IMG/VR virus record: IMGVR_UViG_3300045049_000062
Coordinates: 1-57,420 of that record
DNA: 57,420 nt
Source of the DNA: a virus
Strand: one strand, 5' to 3'
Shown piece after piece: positions 1 through 7,127 of the stretch. The stretch's first letter is position 1; each line of letters starts with the position of its first letter. Below the pieces are notes generated by a model, which was not told where the DNA came from, made no database searches, and saw only the letters and a program-made list of their open reading frames with translations. Position numbers and translations under genes: made by a program.

Positions 1-1
1 C

Positions 2-298
2 CCATTGATGGACGCACTAATGCGTGACTTTGAAGCACGATCGATCTACACTGCATATATCATGCGGCCATTACGCTGGATCAAGCAGAAGCAAGAATCG
101 TTCCATAACAGTTCACCCCTCGACCGCTATCACTCGTACTTCGAGCAAGTTGTAGCGGCTGGATCTAAGCCAACACATGATGGATACAATGGCTTGATGA
201 GTGCTGAGACCTATCCGATCGACATGGTGATTGTGTCGCTACACCTTAAACAAGAATATCGGAACTTCTCAGCCGATCAATCGAGATATTACCTATGA
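2..298 (+). CDS. Hypothetical protein, 5'-truncated by window edge
   Basis: The reading frame is open from the first bases of the window to a TGA at 296-298. An ATG lies at 8, but too little upstream sequence is present to tell whether it is the true start. The visible part is about 97 residues, rich in Tyr, Arg and Ser, with no motif I recognise. Its stop overlaps the next gene's ATG (ATGA at 295-298), so it is translationally coupled to the oxygenase-like gene and probably belongs to the same cassette. Function unknown. Confidence 0.6.
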   Translation, partial: PLMDALMRDFEARSIYTAYIMRPLRWIKQKQESFHNSSPLDRYHSYFEQVVAAGSKPTHDGYNGLMSAETYPIDMVIVSLHLKQEYRNFSADQSRYYL

Positions 299-900
299 CT
301 TTCAGACTTCTTAATTCTGGTTACAGTCTTCCTGCAAAAGCTATTGAAGAACTGTTTCATTGGATTGGTGCTCCGTCTATCATGCATCAATATGGCGCTA
401 ACGAGCCAGAAGAAATTGGGTCACAGATGGTGTGGATGGAATACGATAACCCTCAATTGAAGGGCAGTGGTAGCATAGGATTCTCTCGCAATACTGCCCT
501 ATATGCACCTACTCTTGTGGACAGCACTATAAAGTTTCTGTCACATGTGTTGCCACCCAAGCTACTGCATTACAATCAAGTACACCTATTGCGTACCATA
601 GGAAGTGTTATCCCGCATGTAGATGAAGCCCGCAATTGTTGTATCAACATAGGTCTTATCAACTCGACAAAGGCTTCTACGTTTGTTAATCCGAAAGGAA
701 CGACTAGAGAAGAATTCGAATTGAAGAAAGAGCGATACGTTTGTGGAACAGGTTTTGCCTATCTACTAGACGTTAAGTCGATGCACGAAGTAGTGGCCAA
801 ACCAGGACACGAATACGTCCAACGTTTTCTAATCACACATTCGTTCAGGGAATCCTTCGAAGAAATAGAACAAGCTCATATCGAGTGGAGCACATCATGA
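295..900 (+). CDS. Putative 2-oxoglutarate/Fe(II)-dependent oxygenase (copy 1)
   Basis: A 201-residue protein with the facial-triad pattern of non-haem Fe(II)/2-oxoglutarate oxygenases. H108-V-D110 (in IPHVDE) is followed by a distal His at 164 (KSMHEV) and an Arg at 177 that could bind the 2-oxoglutarate carboxylate. These sit on strands reading like a double-stranded beta-helix (CCINIGL, FAYLLDV). Family members hydroxylate or oxidise amino acids, small molecules or nucleic-acid bases; the substrate here cannot be read. It is coupled on both sides by ATGA overlaps, to a gene running off the window edge and to a GNAT gene. A second HxD protein lies at 1312-1854. The fold assignment is motif-based; a catalytically dead cupin is the alternative. 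Confidence 0.6.
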   Translation: MTFRLLNSGYSLPAKAIEELFHWIGAPSIMHQYGANEPEEIGSQMVWMEYDNPQLKGSGSIGFSRNTALYAPTLVDSTIKFLSHVLPPKLLHYNQVHLLRTIGSVIPHVDEARNCCINIGLINSTKASTFVNPKGTTREEFELKKERYVCGTGFAYLLDVKSMHEVVAKPGHEYVQRFLITHSFRESFEEIEQAHIEWSTS

Positions 901-1349
901 TAATGACCGTTGAACGAATCAGTCTTGCCAATCTAGCAAAAGCTTGTCGCATCCAAGTATCAACACAGCAAAGCTGGTATTGTGCTCCTGTGGCATATTC
1001 GATTGCCGAGTCCAGCTTTTTCCCAAATACGTCTTGTTGGGTGTTTAAGGTAAAGGACATTCCTATAGGATTTATGGAGCTCCGTGACCATTTTCCAACG
1101 GAGGCTGATCTCTATCTTTGGCGTTTAGCAATTGGATCTGAACACCAGAAACATGGATATGGAACAACAGCATTCAAAATACTTCGCGAAAATTTGCGGA
1201 TGTTTTCAACACATGAACCTAAGAGAATTGTGAGTCCTGTACGACAAGGCGAAGGAAGTGCCGTTCCATTTTTGGAACGCATGGGTATGCGTCTAACTGG
1301 AAAGATGATGGATGAAACCCATGCTGAAATGGAACTCGTGTTGGGCTGA
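897..1349 (+). CDS. GNAT-family N-acetyltransferase
   Basis: About 150 residues. The ATG at 897 is preferred because it overlaps the upstream stop as ATGA; an in-frame GTG at 885 lies slightly upstream. The acetyl-CoA pyrophosphate-binding loop is visible as QKHGYG at about residues 84-89, preceded by the typical beta4 segment (LYLWRLAIG) and followed by the helix TAFKILRENL. The C-terminal strand reads PFLERMGMRLTG, as in many GNATs (Gcn5-related acetyltransferases, which move an acetyl group from acetyl-CoA to an amine). The acceptor is unknown. It sits between two oxygenase-like genes and upstream of two ATP-grasp ligases, so it may tailor the same small molecule, peptide or base. GNATs are known among phage thymidine-hypermodification enzymes. 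Confidence 0.8.
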   Translation: MIMTVERISLANLAKACRIQVSTQQSWYCAPVAYSIAESSFFPNTSCWVFKVKDIPIGFMELRDHFPTEADLYLWRLAIGSEHQKHGYGTTAFKILRENLRMFSTHEPKRIVSPVRQGEGSAVPFLERMGMRLTGKMMDETHAEMELVLG

Positions 1350-1854
1350 CGTAACTCCTGAACTGAGCAAGGCAGTTGGTACATTGACTAGAGATCACCT
1401 AATGTATCAACTAGCACAATATGATAGATATGAGACTCTCTTCCTATACGGATATGCGTATGAGAAAGTGTTTCCCGCAAATGTGCTGAATGCCCTCAAG
1501 CCAGACCAGATAACAAGTGCAGCCATTCTTCCACCGGGTTTACCCCCACACTCAGATTGGAAGTTAAAGACCTCCTTGAATTTCTATATAGAAGGTAAGG
1601 GAACAACCAAATTCTATGAAGCTTGCTCTTTTGCTAAGCCGCATTCGTGGCCCGGCAAGGATAGAGACATGGTATACACCCCTAATGAAGTGAAAGAATG
1701 TTTTGGTTTCAGCGTAAAACCAGGAGCAGTCGTTCTCCTAGATGTAAGCGCTATCCACTCAGTTAGTCTCTGGGAAGAACCACGCACCATGGTGCAGATG
1801 ACATGGCGCACCGACGATTTCAACACAGTCCTACAAAGAATCAAGAACCTATGA
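1312..1854 (+). CDS. Putative 2-oxoglutarate/Fe(II)-dependent oxygenase (copy 2)
   Basis: About 180 residues with the same motif order as the protein at 295-900: H80-S-D82 (LPPHSDW), a distal H149 (VSAIHSV) after GAVVLLD, and R158 (EPRTMV). This suggests a second Fe(II)/2-oxoglutarate dioxygenase. The ATG at 1312 has a GGAAAG ribosome-binding-like sequence at 1299-1304 but overlaps the GNAT gene by 38 bases; ATGs at 1321 and 1402 are possible later starts. The stop overlaps the next ATG (1851-1854), consistent with co-translation with the ATP-grasp gene. Two diverged oxygenases in one cassette suggest two oxidation steps or two substrates. Substrate unknown. Confidence 0.6.
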   Translation: MKPMLKWNSCWADVTPELSKAVGTLTRDHLMYQLAQYDRYETLFLYGYAYEKVFPANVLNALKPDQITSAAILPPGLPPHSDWKLKTSLNFYIEGKGTTKFYEACSFAKPHSWPGKDRDMVYTPNEVKECFGFSVKPGAVVLLDVSAIHSVSLWEEPRTMVQMTWRTDDFNTVLQRIKNL

Positions 1855-3032
1855 AAGATCTAGCAATACTTATTGATGCTGTCGCTAGTGGTAATGCTAT
1901 GGCTGGCGAATTGAAGTCGAGAGGGATAGAATGCTGGCATCTTTGGACTACCAAAGAGCGCAAGGAAAGCTCGGCCGGAATGTTCAATCCAGAATTCTAT
2001 ACACGTGAATACGTGATGAATAAGGAATGGATTGACATTAAAACTTCTGATCTGTGGGAAGTTAAGAGACGTATAGTAGCGATCATTCCAGGATCTGATA
2101 GCGGAGTAGCGAGCGCTGATATGTTGGCCGACAGCCTAGATGTTCAGCCAAGGAATTCAATACATACGTTAATGCGTAGACAGTCACGAGCGCAACTGAC
2201 TGGCTCTCTGGGAGAACCTGCCACTATTCATGAATTCGAATACTTCTTGATGAAGTATGGAAGAATTATAATCAAGCCAGAGCGTTCTAACGGCGGCTAC
2301 GAACGCGTCACAGTAGTTGAAAAACCTGAACAGATTCCTGCAGATACGACTGGCCTATTTGCACAACCTTTCTACTACGGAAACGAATATGGTGTGGATA
2401 CAGTTAGCTACAACGGCAGACATCGAATCGTTGCCATCTGGCGTTATAAAAAGAGATTGAATTCGATCATGCGTTGGCACGTGGAACTTGTTGATCCAGC
2501 GTGGGAACCAAGAATATGTGCGGACATCACCTACTATGTGACCAAGGTGTTGAACTGTGCAGACTATAGAGTTGGATGTACGCATACAGAAATAATGACC
2601 GCAGGAAATGACTTCTTCAACTTAATAGAGTCTAACTTCCGCAATCACAATGGTATGGACTATTTTGTGACAAAGGAGGCATGTGACCGTAATCAAGTCC
2701 AGTTGGGAATAGACGCGTATCTAGGTATTGATCGTGAATTCACCGACGACAAGCTAGCACCAAAGCCCCTGCAAAAGCGAGTCTCACAGTTGTTCTTCAC
2801 AAACACCGTTCCTGGGAAGAAGCGCAACTCCATTCCATGGGAGAACATACAGGGCTATCCGTGCGTTAAACGAATCTTCGCACCTCCTACAGAAGAACTT
2901 GCACACGACGATTTCACATATCGCAACATGACGTGCTCGATCCTTCTGATGCATCAAGATCCGAAGGAACTGATGAAGGCAGAACGATATCTTATGGAAC
3001 GCATGGCTCAGGAAGGACAGCGCTGCGTATGA
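1851..3032 (+). CDS. ATP-grasp family ligase (copy 1)
   Basis: 393 residues from the ATG at 1851 (ATGA overlap with the previous stop). ATP-grasp signatures are present: IIIKPERSNGGY at about 139-150 (ATP-binding Lys and glycine loop), a GNEYGVD segment at about 178-184, HTEI at 245-248, and the metal-binding IESNFR at about 259-264. ATP-grasp enzymes activate a carboxylate as an acyl-phosphate and join it to an amine, thiol or hydroxyl. The N-terminal third (IDAVASGNAMAGELKSRG) looks like the preceding nucleotide-fold domain. The downstream gene is a clear paralogue. In this setting the enzyme may ligate an amino acid to a small molecule or base; this is inference. Confidence 0.82.
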   Translation: MKDLAILIDAVASGNAMAGELKSRGIECWHLWTTKERKESSAGMFNPEFYTREYVMNKEWIDIKTSDLWEVKRRIVAIIPGSDSGVASADMLADSLDVQPRNSIHTLMRRQSRAQLTGSLGEPATIHEFEYFLMKYGRIIIKPERSNGGYERVTVVEKPEQIPADTTGLFAQPFYYGNEYGVDTVSYNGRHRIVAIWRYKKRLNSIMRWHVELVDPAWEPRICADITYYVTKVLNCADYRVGCTHTEIMTAGNDFFNLIESNFRNHNGMDYFVTKEACDRNQVQLGIDAYLGIDREFTDDKLAPKPLQKRVSQLFFTNTVPGKKRNSIPWENIQGYPCVKRIFAPPTEELAHDDFTYRNMTCSILLMHQDPKELMKAERYLMERMAQEGQRCV

Positions 3033-4192
3033 AGACCGTAATCATAGTCGATCCTATCGTGTCGGGTAACGGCTTTGCAGGACTGGCTAACAATCGTGGA
3101 TATAGGTGCGTTCAAGCATGGTCGTCGTTGGAACGTTTCAAGGACATGGTGAAGGCTATCAATTTCCCGCTGTACGACGATTTGTTGATTAACCACGCAC
3201 CTGCTGCCATCGAGTATCAGGTAGCAAAATATCACGACATTGCTGCCATAGTCCAGGGATCAGACACGGGCCTTGCGACTGCAGAGTTTCTTGATTCCTT
3301 GTTCAAGATCGGTAAACAAGCTTCACCTACACAAGGACAGTATCTTGCGCGCTACGATCGCTGGATGCTGACGCGTCTCCTAGAGGAACCGTGTGCATTG
3401 GCAGAATCAGAAAGCCAATTGTTAGAATTCAGGACAAAGCACGGAAAGATAGTTATCAAGCCCCGTAAGAGCTTCGGTGGTTACGATCGAGTAACTGTAT
3501 CTGACGCACAAAAGAACGATAAGATCCAACCTGTTTCTGGATTCTTCGCACAGCCTTTCCTGGAAGGCACAGAATACGCAGTTGACATGGTGTCTTATAG
3601 AGGACAGCACAAACTGTGTGCTGTCTGGCGCTACATAAAGTGGCCGAATTCGATTGCCAACCAAAGACAAGAACTGGTCATCTTTGATGAAGAGCCAGAA
3701 CTGTGCCAACGCATGTACGATTATGTAGCGAACGCGCTGGACAAATGTGAATATGCGTTTGGGGCTTCTCATTTCGAGATAATGGACACTTCAGATGGTG
3801 TGCGCTTAGTGGAAGCCAACTTTAGATCACACGGCCATGTGGATCTAAAGACTGCATGGCAGGTGTTTAAGCAGCCTCAGATGCTTGTGTGGGTTGACGC
3901 AATTCTGGAAGATAAGTTTGAACCTGGACTTCGATATGAGACACTCAAGAGATGCCATCGTATTTTAATCACCAATACGAAAGCACGTAAGGGTAAGGAC
4001 ATTGCTGAATTCGTAGCACATCTAGAGAAGCAAAAGACCACAAGCAAGATTTGGCTCCAGCAGTCTCCACACGAGGACATTCCGGTTGACGACTATACGT
4101 GGAGAAACATCATGATCAACGCTCATATCGTTGGAGCAGACAGGAATCTTCTACTTTTTGACGAACAGCACATGCGTAATCTTCTGGCTTAA
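3029..4192 (+). CDS. ATP-grasp family ligase (copy 2, paralogue)
   Basis: 387 residues from the ATG at 3029, which overlaps the upstream stop (ATGA). It aligns along its length with the preceding ligase: an IVDPIVSGNGFAGL start, IVIKPRKSFGGYDRV for the ATP-binding loop, a GTEYAVDMVSY segment, SHFEIMD, and LVEANFRSHGHVD for the Mg-binding acidic residues. The order and spacing of motifs match copy 1, so the pair arose by tandem duplication and then diverged. It is the last gene of the cassette, and a short gap precedes the next small gene. It is expected to be an ATP-dependent carboxylate-amine (or similar) ligase; the two copies may add two residues in sequence. Substrate unknown. Confidence 0.82.
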   Translation: MKTVIIVDPIVSGNGFAGLANNRGYRCVQAWSSLERFKDMVKAINFPLYDDLLINHAPAAIEYQVAKYHDIAAIVQGSDTGLATAEFLDSLFKIGKQASPTQGQYLARYDRWMLTRLLEEPCALAESESQLLEFRTKHGKIVIKPRKSFGGYDRVTVSDAQKNDKIQPVSGFFAQPFLEGTEYAVDMVSYRGQHKLCAVWRYIKWPNSIANQRQELVIFDEEPELCQRMYDYVANALDKCEYAFGASHFEIMDTSDGVRLVEANFRSHGHVDLKTAWQVFKQPQMLVWVDAILEDKFEPGLRYETLKRCHRILITNTKARKGKDIAEFVAHLEKQKTTSKIWLQQSPHEDIPVDDYTWRNIMINAHIVGADRNLLLFDEQHMRNLLA

Positions 4193-4223
4193 ATACTGTA
4201 AATAGGCAACATAGGAGGTTAAA

Positions 4224-4601
4224 GTGAGACGTTCTATGTTTTCGGATGAATATATTCTAAGGCTGTTCAAAGGAGGGCTCCTCCTTTCGTTTAAAGACTT
4301 AGGAACAATTCTCAATATGTCCAAATACAGTGCTAAAGCACGGATTGCAAAGATACGCGATCAATTGTACATCCATTCGTATGCAAAACCTCTTAAGGAA
4401 GGCTTGCGACCGCCTGCTCTGTTTGCGTATAAGGACAAAAATCAAACTGATAGTCCTCTATCAAAAACATATAGACCCCAATATGTTCGTCCGTCTAAGA
4501 AGCAAAAATCTATAGATGCTATCCCTGTGGAACAACTTACGACGGTAGCCGTGCCGTCTTTGATGTCCTGTTGGTCAAAGCCTATAAAGAGCGAAGAATA
4601 A
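4224..4601 (+). CDS. Hypothetical basic protein
   Basis: 125 residues starting at a GTG at 4224, supported by an AGGAGG ribosome-binding site at 4213-4218 with five bases of spacing. The first 60 residues (FSDEYILRLFKGG, FKDLGTILNMSKYSAKARIAKIRDQLY) read like a helix-turn-helix in which a sensor helix is followed by NMSKYSAKARIAKI, so a small DNA-binding role is possible. The remainder is Lys/Pro-rich and unrecognised. It is the last plus-strand gene before the bidirectional terminator at 4604-4638. Confidence 0.65.
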   Translation: MRRSMFSDEYILRLFKGGLLLSFKDLGTILNMSKYSAKARIAKIRDQLYIHSYAKPLKEGLRPPALFAYKDKNQTDSPLSKTYRPQYVRPSKKQKSIDAIPVEQLTTVAVPSLMSCWSKPIKSEE

Positions 4602-4603
4602 AG

Positions 4604-4638
4604 CAAAGGCCTGTAGATTACGAGTCTACAGGCCTTTG
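4604..4638. terminator. Bidirectional intrinsic terminator between convergent genes
   Basis: Perfect inverted repeat: CAAAGGCCTGTAGA at 4604-4617 pairs with TCTACAGGCCTTTG at 4625-4638, with a seven-base loop (TTACGAG). The A- and T-rich outer ends (AAAG/CTTT, then GTTGTTTG) give a U-rich tail on either strand. It lies three bases after the plus-strand stop at 4601 and just beyond the minus-strand stop at 4652, so it would end both converging transcripts. Confidence 0.88.
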
Positions 4639-4651
4639 TTGTTTGTGCTAT

Positions 4652-5155
4652 CTACGGAAGCCACGACAAGCGATTTGATACTACTGGACGCCGCATCTTC
4701 AAGAAGAGATAAGCGTCGAACAGTGTGTCAAACATTTTGGCCTTGAACGTCAGATACCACGCTACAACTAAAGGAGACCGTTCGATCCCGCCTTGACAGT
4801 GCACAAGGATATCTTGGCCGCTCTTGACTATCTGGTCGATAATGTTTGATGCATCGCCTATCTTATACAAAGAAGCCACAGCTCCGGTACGATCCAGCTT
4901 TGAGTTTGGTTTAGTAATAAGGATTGGAAGGAAATAGCACTGACCTTCGTACTCAGGACCATCCTCGTGCACACACATACGGGCTCCTCCGTAACCAGAA
5001 GCCACTTTCATGTCTCCTAAGTACAGATGCGGTACTATAAGACTAGCTACCCCACGATATGTTTCACGAACTGGTTCGCAATATTCGCAATACATATTAG
5101 GACCATCGGTCCACGTATTTGTATGCTGCCTCGAACAGATTACACATCGGTTCAT
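4652..5155 (-). CDS. Dual-specificity-type protein phosphatase with N-terminal zinc ribbon
   Basis: 167 residues. The ATG at 5155 overlaps the preceding gene's stop (ATGA on the minus strand). The active-site loop HCQGGIERSP at about 119-128 matches HCxxGxxRS of cysteine-based dual-specificity/tyrosine phosphatases, with nucleophile Cys120 and phosphate-binding Arg126. The segment VPHLYLGDMKVA near residues 41-52 resembles the common DSP start (I...LYLG). The N-terminus has CVIC and YCEYC pairs (C4, C7, C23, C26), a likely zinc ribbon. It could dephosphorylate a host protein, a nucleotide or a sugar phosphate. It is the last gene of the long minus operon. Confidence 0.78.
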   Translation of the reverse strand: MNRCVICSRQHTNTWTDGPNMYCEYCEPVRETYRGVASLIVPHLYLGDMKVASGYGGARMCVHEDGPEYEGQCYFLPILITKPNSKLDRTGAVASLYKIGDASNIIDQIVKSGQDILVHCQGGIERSPLVVAWYLTFKAKMFDTLFDAYLFLKMRRPVVSNRLSWLP

Positions 5156-5583
5156 GATGGAACCACCGCTTCCCACTTTGAGTCGCTAGAGTATCCTGGA
5201 TAGATTCGCACCACAAGTGAATTCGCGGCCTTGAATTGATAACTGTCTGGTGTTTCAGCCAGCAATCTTTCTACATCTTCTTTACGCGTTCGACAGTTAC
5301 CGTCTAGATATTTCTTGCCATCCGCGTTCGTCTTTGGCATATGTGGATCACCTATAAGGCCTCCGTGTGTCATGATTCCATTGTGGATGCCAATGATCCA
5401 GGCTTTGCCACCTGGACTTCCATTACGTTCTGGAAACCACTTATCATGCACTGAAATTTGTCCAGTTCTCCCGTCCCTCCACCATACTGCGTGACGACCA
5501 CACATGCACCACCGTGGTTTCATGTCTGCGTGCCCCGGAGCTACTACGTCACCGCATTCACCACAAAACATCAGTTTTGTCAT
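5152..5583 (-). CDS. Hypothetical zinc-ribbon protein
   Basis: 143 residues. N-terminal CGEC (7-10) and CMCG (26-29) pairs look like a zinc ribbon. The rest has no motif I know, though the segment WIIGIHNGIMTHGGLIGDPHMPKTN is glycine- and histidine-rich and could form an active or binding site. Coupled by ATGA overlap to the downstream phosphatase, which also has an N-terminal Cys pair set, so the two may act together. Confidence 0.65.
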   Translation of the reverse strand: MTKLMFCGECGDVVAPGHADMKPRWCMCGRHAVWWRDGRTGQISVHDKWFPERNGSPGGKAWIIGIHNGIMTHGGLIGDPHMPKTNADGKKYLDGNCRTRKEDVERLLAETPDSYQFKAANSLVVRIYPGYSSDSKWEAVVPS

Positions 5584-5594
5584 TTCATCTCCAT

Positions 5595-5858
5595 TTACTT
5601 GATGTTTAGAGCCTTCTTGATTTCCGCGTTCTCTTTCTTCTTGTTGGTTGCGCAGTCAATGTAAGAGTCTATTACAATGGTCGCCCAATCTTTCAAATCT
5701 TCATCCGATGACGACTTTGTTTTCGGAAGATCTTTGCAATCTTGCAGCAAGGCCGCATTGAAATTCACCGATTGTTTATCTCCTGGAACCGTTGGCATCG
5801 TGGCTGTGCATCCGGCTAAGGATGCGGCAACCATGGTCAGGAACATTAGATTCTTCAT
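5595..5858 (-). CDS. Putative outer-membrane spanin lipoprotein (Rz1-like)
   Basis: 87 residues with a signal peptide ending in a lipobox (SLAGC, Cys17), followed by a Pro/Ser/Lys-rich mature region with two further Cys. It overlaps the stop of the adjacent transmembrane coiled-coil gene by ATGA, the usual arrangement of o-spanin after i-spanin. Spanin pairs connect inner and outer membranes and fuse them at lysis in Gram-negative hosts. No holin or endolysin was recognised nearby, so the call rests on topology and gene order. A generic phage lipoprotein is the alternative. Confidence 0.62.
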   Translation of the reverse strand: MKNLMFLTMVAASLAGCTATMPTVPGDKQSVNFNAALLQDCKDLPKTKSSSDEDLKDWATIVIDSYIDCATNKKKENAEIKKALNIK

Positions 5859-6349
5859 TGCTTCACCTTTCCGTTAGCTATGTCCACCATGTCGTTGATA
5901 GTGTCCGTGAATACAGATGGCAAGTTTCGACATTCTACTGTGCCGTTTTCGACTATCACTTCAGCCGGCTCTTTCGCTCCTGGAACAGGAACCTTAACGA
6001 TCTGAATCTTCGGATTCTTACGAGCCTCTGACAACTTCTTCTCGTAGTTGGTAGTTATAGCAGTAATAGCTGCTGTTTTTGCAGCTATCTCAGTCTTCGC
6101 TTCTTCTGCCGCTTTCTTCGAATCCGTCTCTACCTGTTCGATCTTCTTAGCTCTAGCTTCCGAGTCGGCTTTAACTTGGACTACGAGTGCGTCGTATCTC
6201 TTTTCTTCCCAAGCGTATCCAATCTTGAACCCTATGAATAAGCTAAGGGAACTTACAGATAACATCACTAGTAGCATTGGATGTTCGGAAAAGAACTTGA
6301 CCACGCCACCAAATAGACCCTTCACGAACATCAATGCTGTTAAAAACAT
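5855..6349 (-). CDS. Putative inner-membrane spanin (Rz-like)
   Basis: 164 residues with an N-terminal membrane segment at about 24-46 (MLLVMLSVSSLSLFIGF), then a long Ala/Lys/Glu coiled coil (about 50-115), and a C-terminal segment with a Cys and VECRNLP. This is the type II membrane protein plus periplasmic coiled-coil layout of i-spanins. An AAGAGG ribosome-binding sequence sits just upstream of the ATG at 6349. It is followed immediately by the lipoprotein gene at 5595-5858. No sequence-level family match is claimed. Confidence 0.62.
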   Translation of the reverse strand: MFLTALMFVKGLFGGVVKFFSEHPMLLVMLSVSSLSLFIGFKIGYAWEEKRYDALVVQVKADSEARAKKIEQVETDSKKAAEEAKTEIAAKTAAITAITTNYEKKLSEARKNPKIQIVKVPVPGAKEPAEVIVENGTVECRNLPSVFTDTINDMVDIANGKVKQ

Positions 6350-6350
6350 A

Positions 6351-7127
6351 TTAGCCTCTTGATTTGTGTATTGCTTGCCGTTTTTCCAAGATCAGCAGCA
6401 GATAGTTGATACCATCCTTGATTGTTTCTTCCAATGCTTCTGTCGAATTGATATCGTCAGATACGTCCCAAATGTTCTTTCCCTTCTGTGTAACTTGTGT
6501 TACCAGCCGGTCGAATTTTCGCACTGTTGTAAACCAAGCACCAATGCCTCCGCGTTTACACCAACTAGCACCGTATTCGCCATCCTTCTGCTTCGCTAAC
6601 GCAACAAGCCCGTTCAGCATGTCTTTTAGTTCTGACCTTGCTTGCTCCAATTTGGTATAAGAGATCTCTACGTTATACATAGGAATCTCAAATTCACGTA
6701 CACGCGACCTGAAAAGGTTCACGATACTAAGCACTACAACCATGTCTTGCAGCCACCGTGTAGTCTCTGATTTTGGTTCTGGATAGATGAAAGCATTGAA
6801 GTCACGTTTCGCCATCATTTCTTCTAACGCGGTACACGCTGCAAGAACGTAAGCCCCTACCTTCTCTCCGTCTCCTTTAAAGAATAGTGTTATTCCTTCT
6901 GTCAGACGTTCGTCAACGATAGAATGCGCCATTGTGCGCATTGCATCGAAATCCGTTTTTGGCAATCCATCTACATTGCTGGCATACGTAAACTTATGGT
7001 CTGAAGCCATTGTGGATATGGTGTTTGTCGTCGGAATTGGGTTAGAAGTTGCGTCGGCAGCTTCTGCGAATCCTCGAACTACTGCGCCATTTTCTGGAGT
7101 GTTTATCGGTTGCTGTTGCATGTTCAT
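6351..7127 (-). CDS. Putative nucleotide-modification-associated (Nmad1/MazG-like) protein
   Basis: 258 residues. The C-terminal half contains YGASWCKRGGIGAWFTTVRKFDRL, then about 25 residues later EALEETIKDGINYLLLI. This resembles the all-alpha Nmad1 (former DUF1599) pattern, in which a YG.sW...G segment and R..DK..RL are followed by an acidic ES..D...D.aNY helix; the group is related to MazG NTP pyrophosphatases. Such proteins are found near phage DNA-modification enzymes and may hydrolyse unwanted dNTPs. It is coupled by ATGA overlap to the thymidylate synthase homologue, supporting a role in modified-nucleotide supply. Assignment is by eye and moderate. Confidence 0.52.
   Translation of the reverse strand: MNMQQQPINTPENGAVVRGFAEAADATSNPIPTTNTISTMASDHKFTYASNVDGLPKTDFDAMRTMAHSIVDERLTEGITLFFKGDGEKVGAYVLAACTALEEMMAKRDFNAFIYPEPKSETTRWLQDMVVVLSIVNLFRSRVREFEIPMYNVEISYTKLEQARSELKDMLNGLVALAKQKDGEYGASWCKRGGIGAWFTTVRKFDRLVTQVTQKGKNIWDVSDDINSTEALEETIKDGINYLLLILEKRQAIHKSRG

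Noticed and set aside
3422-3772. 116-residue minus-strand frame inside the second ATP-grasp gene
   Set aside because: Fully contained within a gene with clear ATP-grasp motifs; no ribosome-binding site or homologous features.
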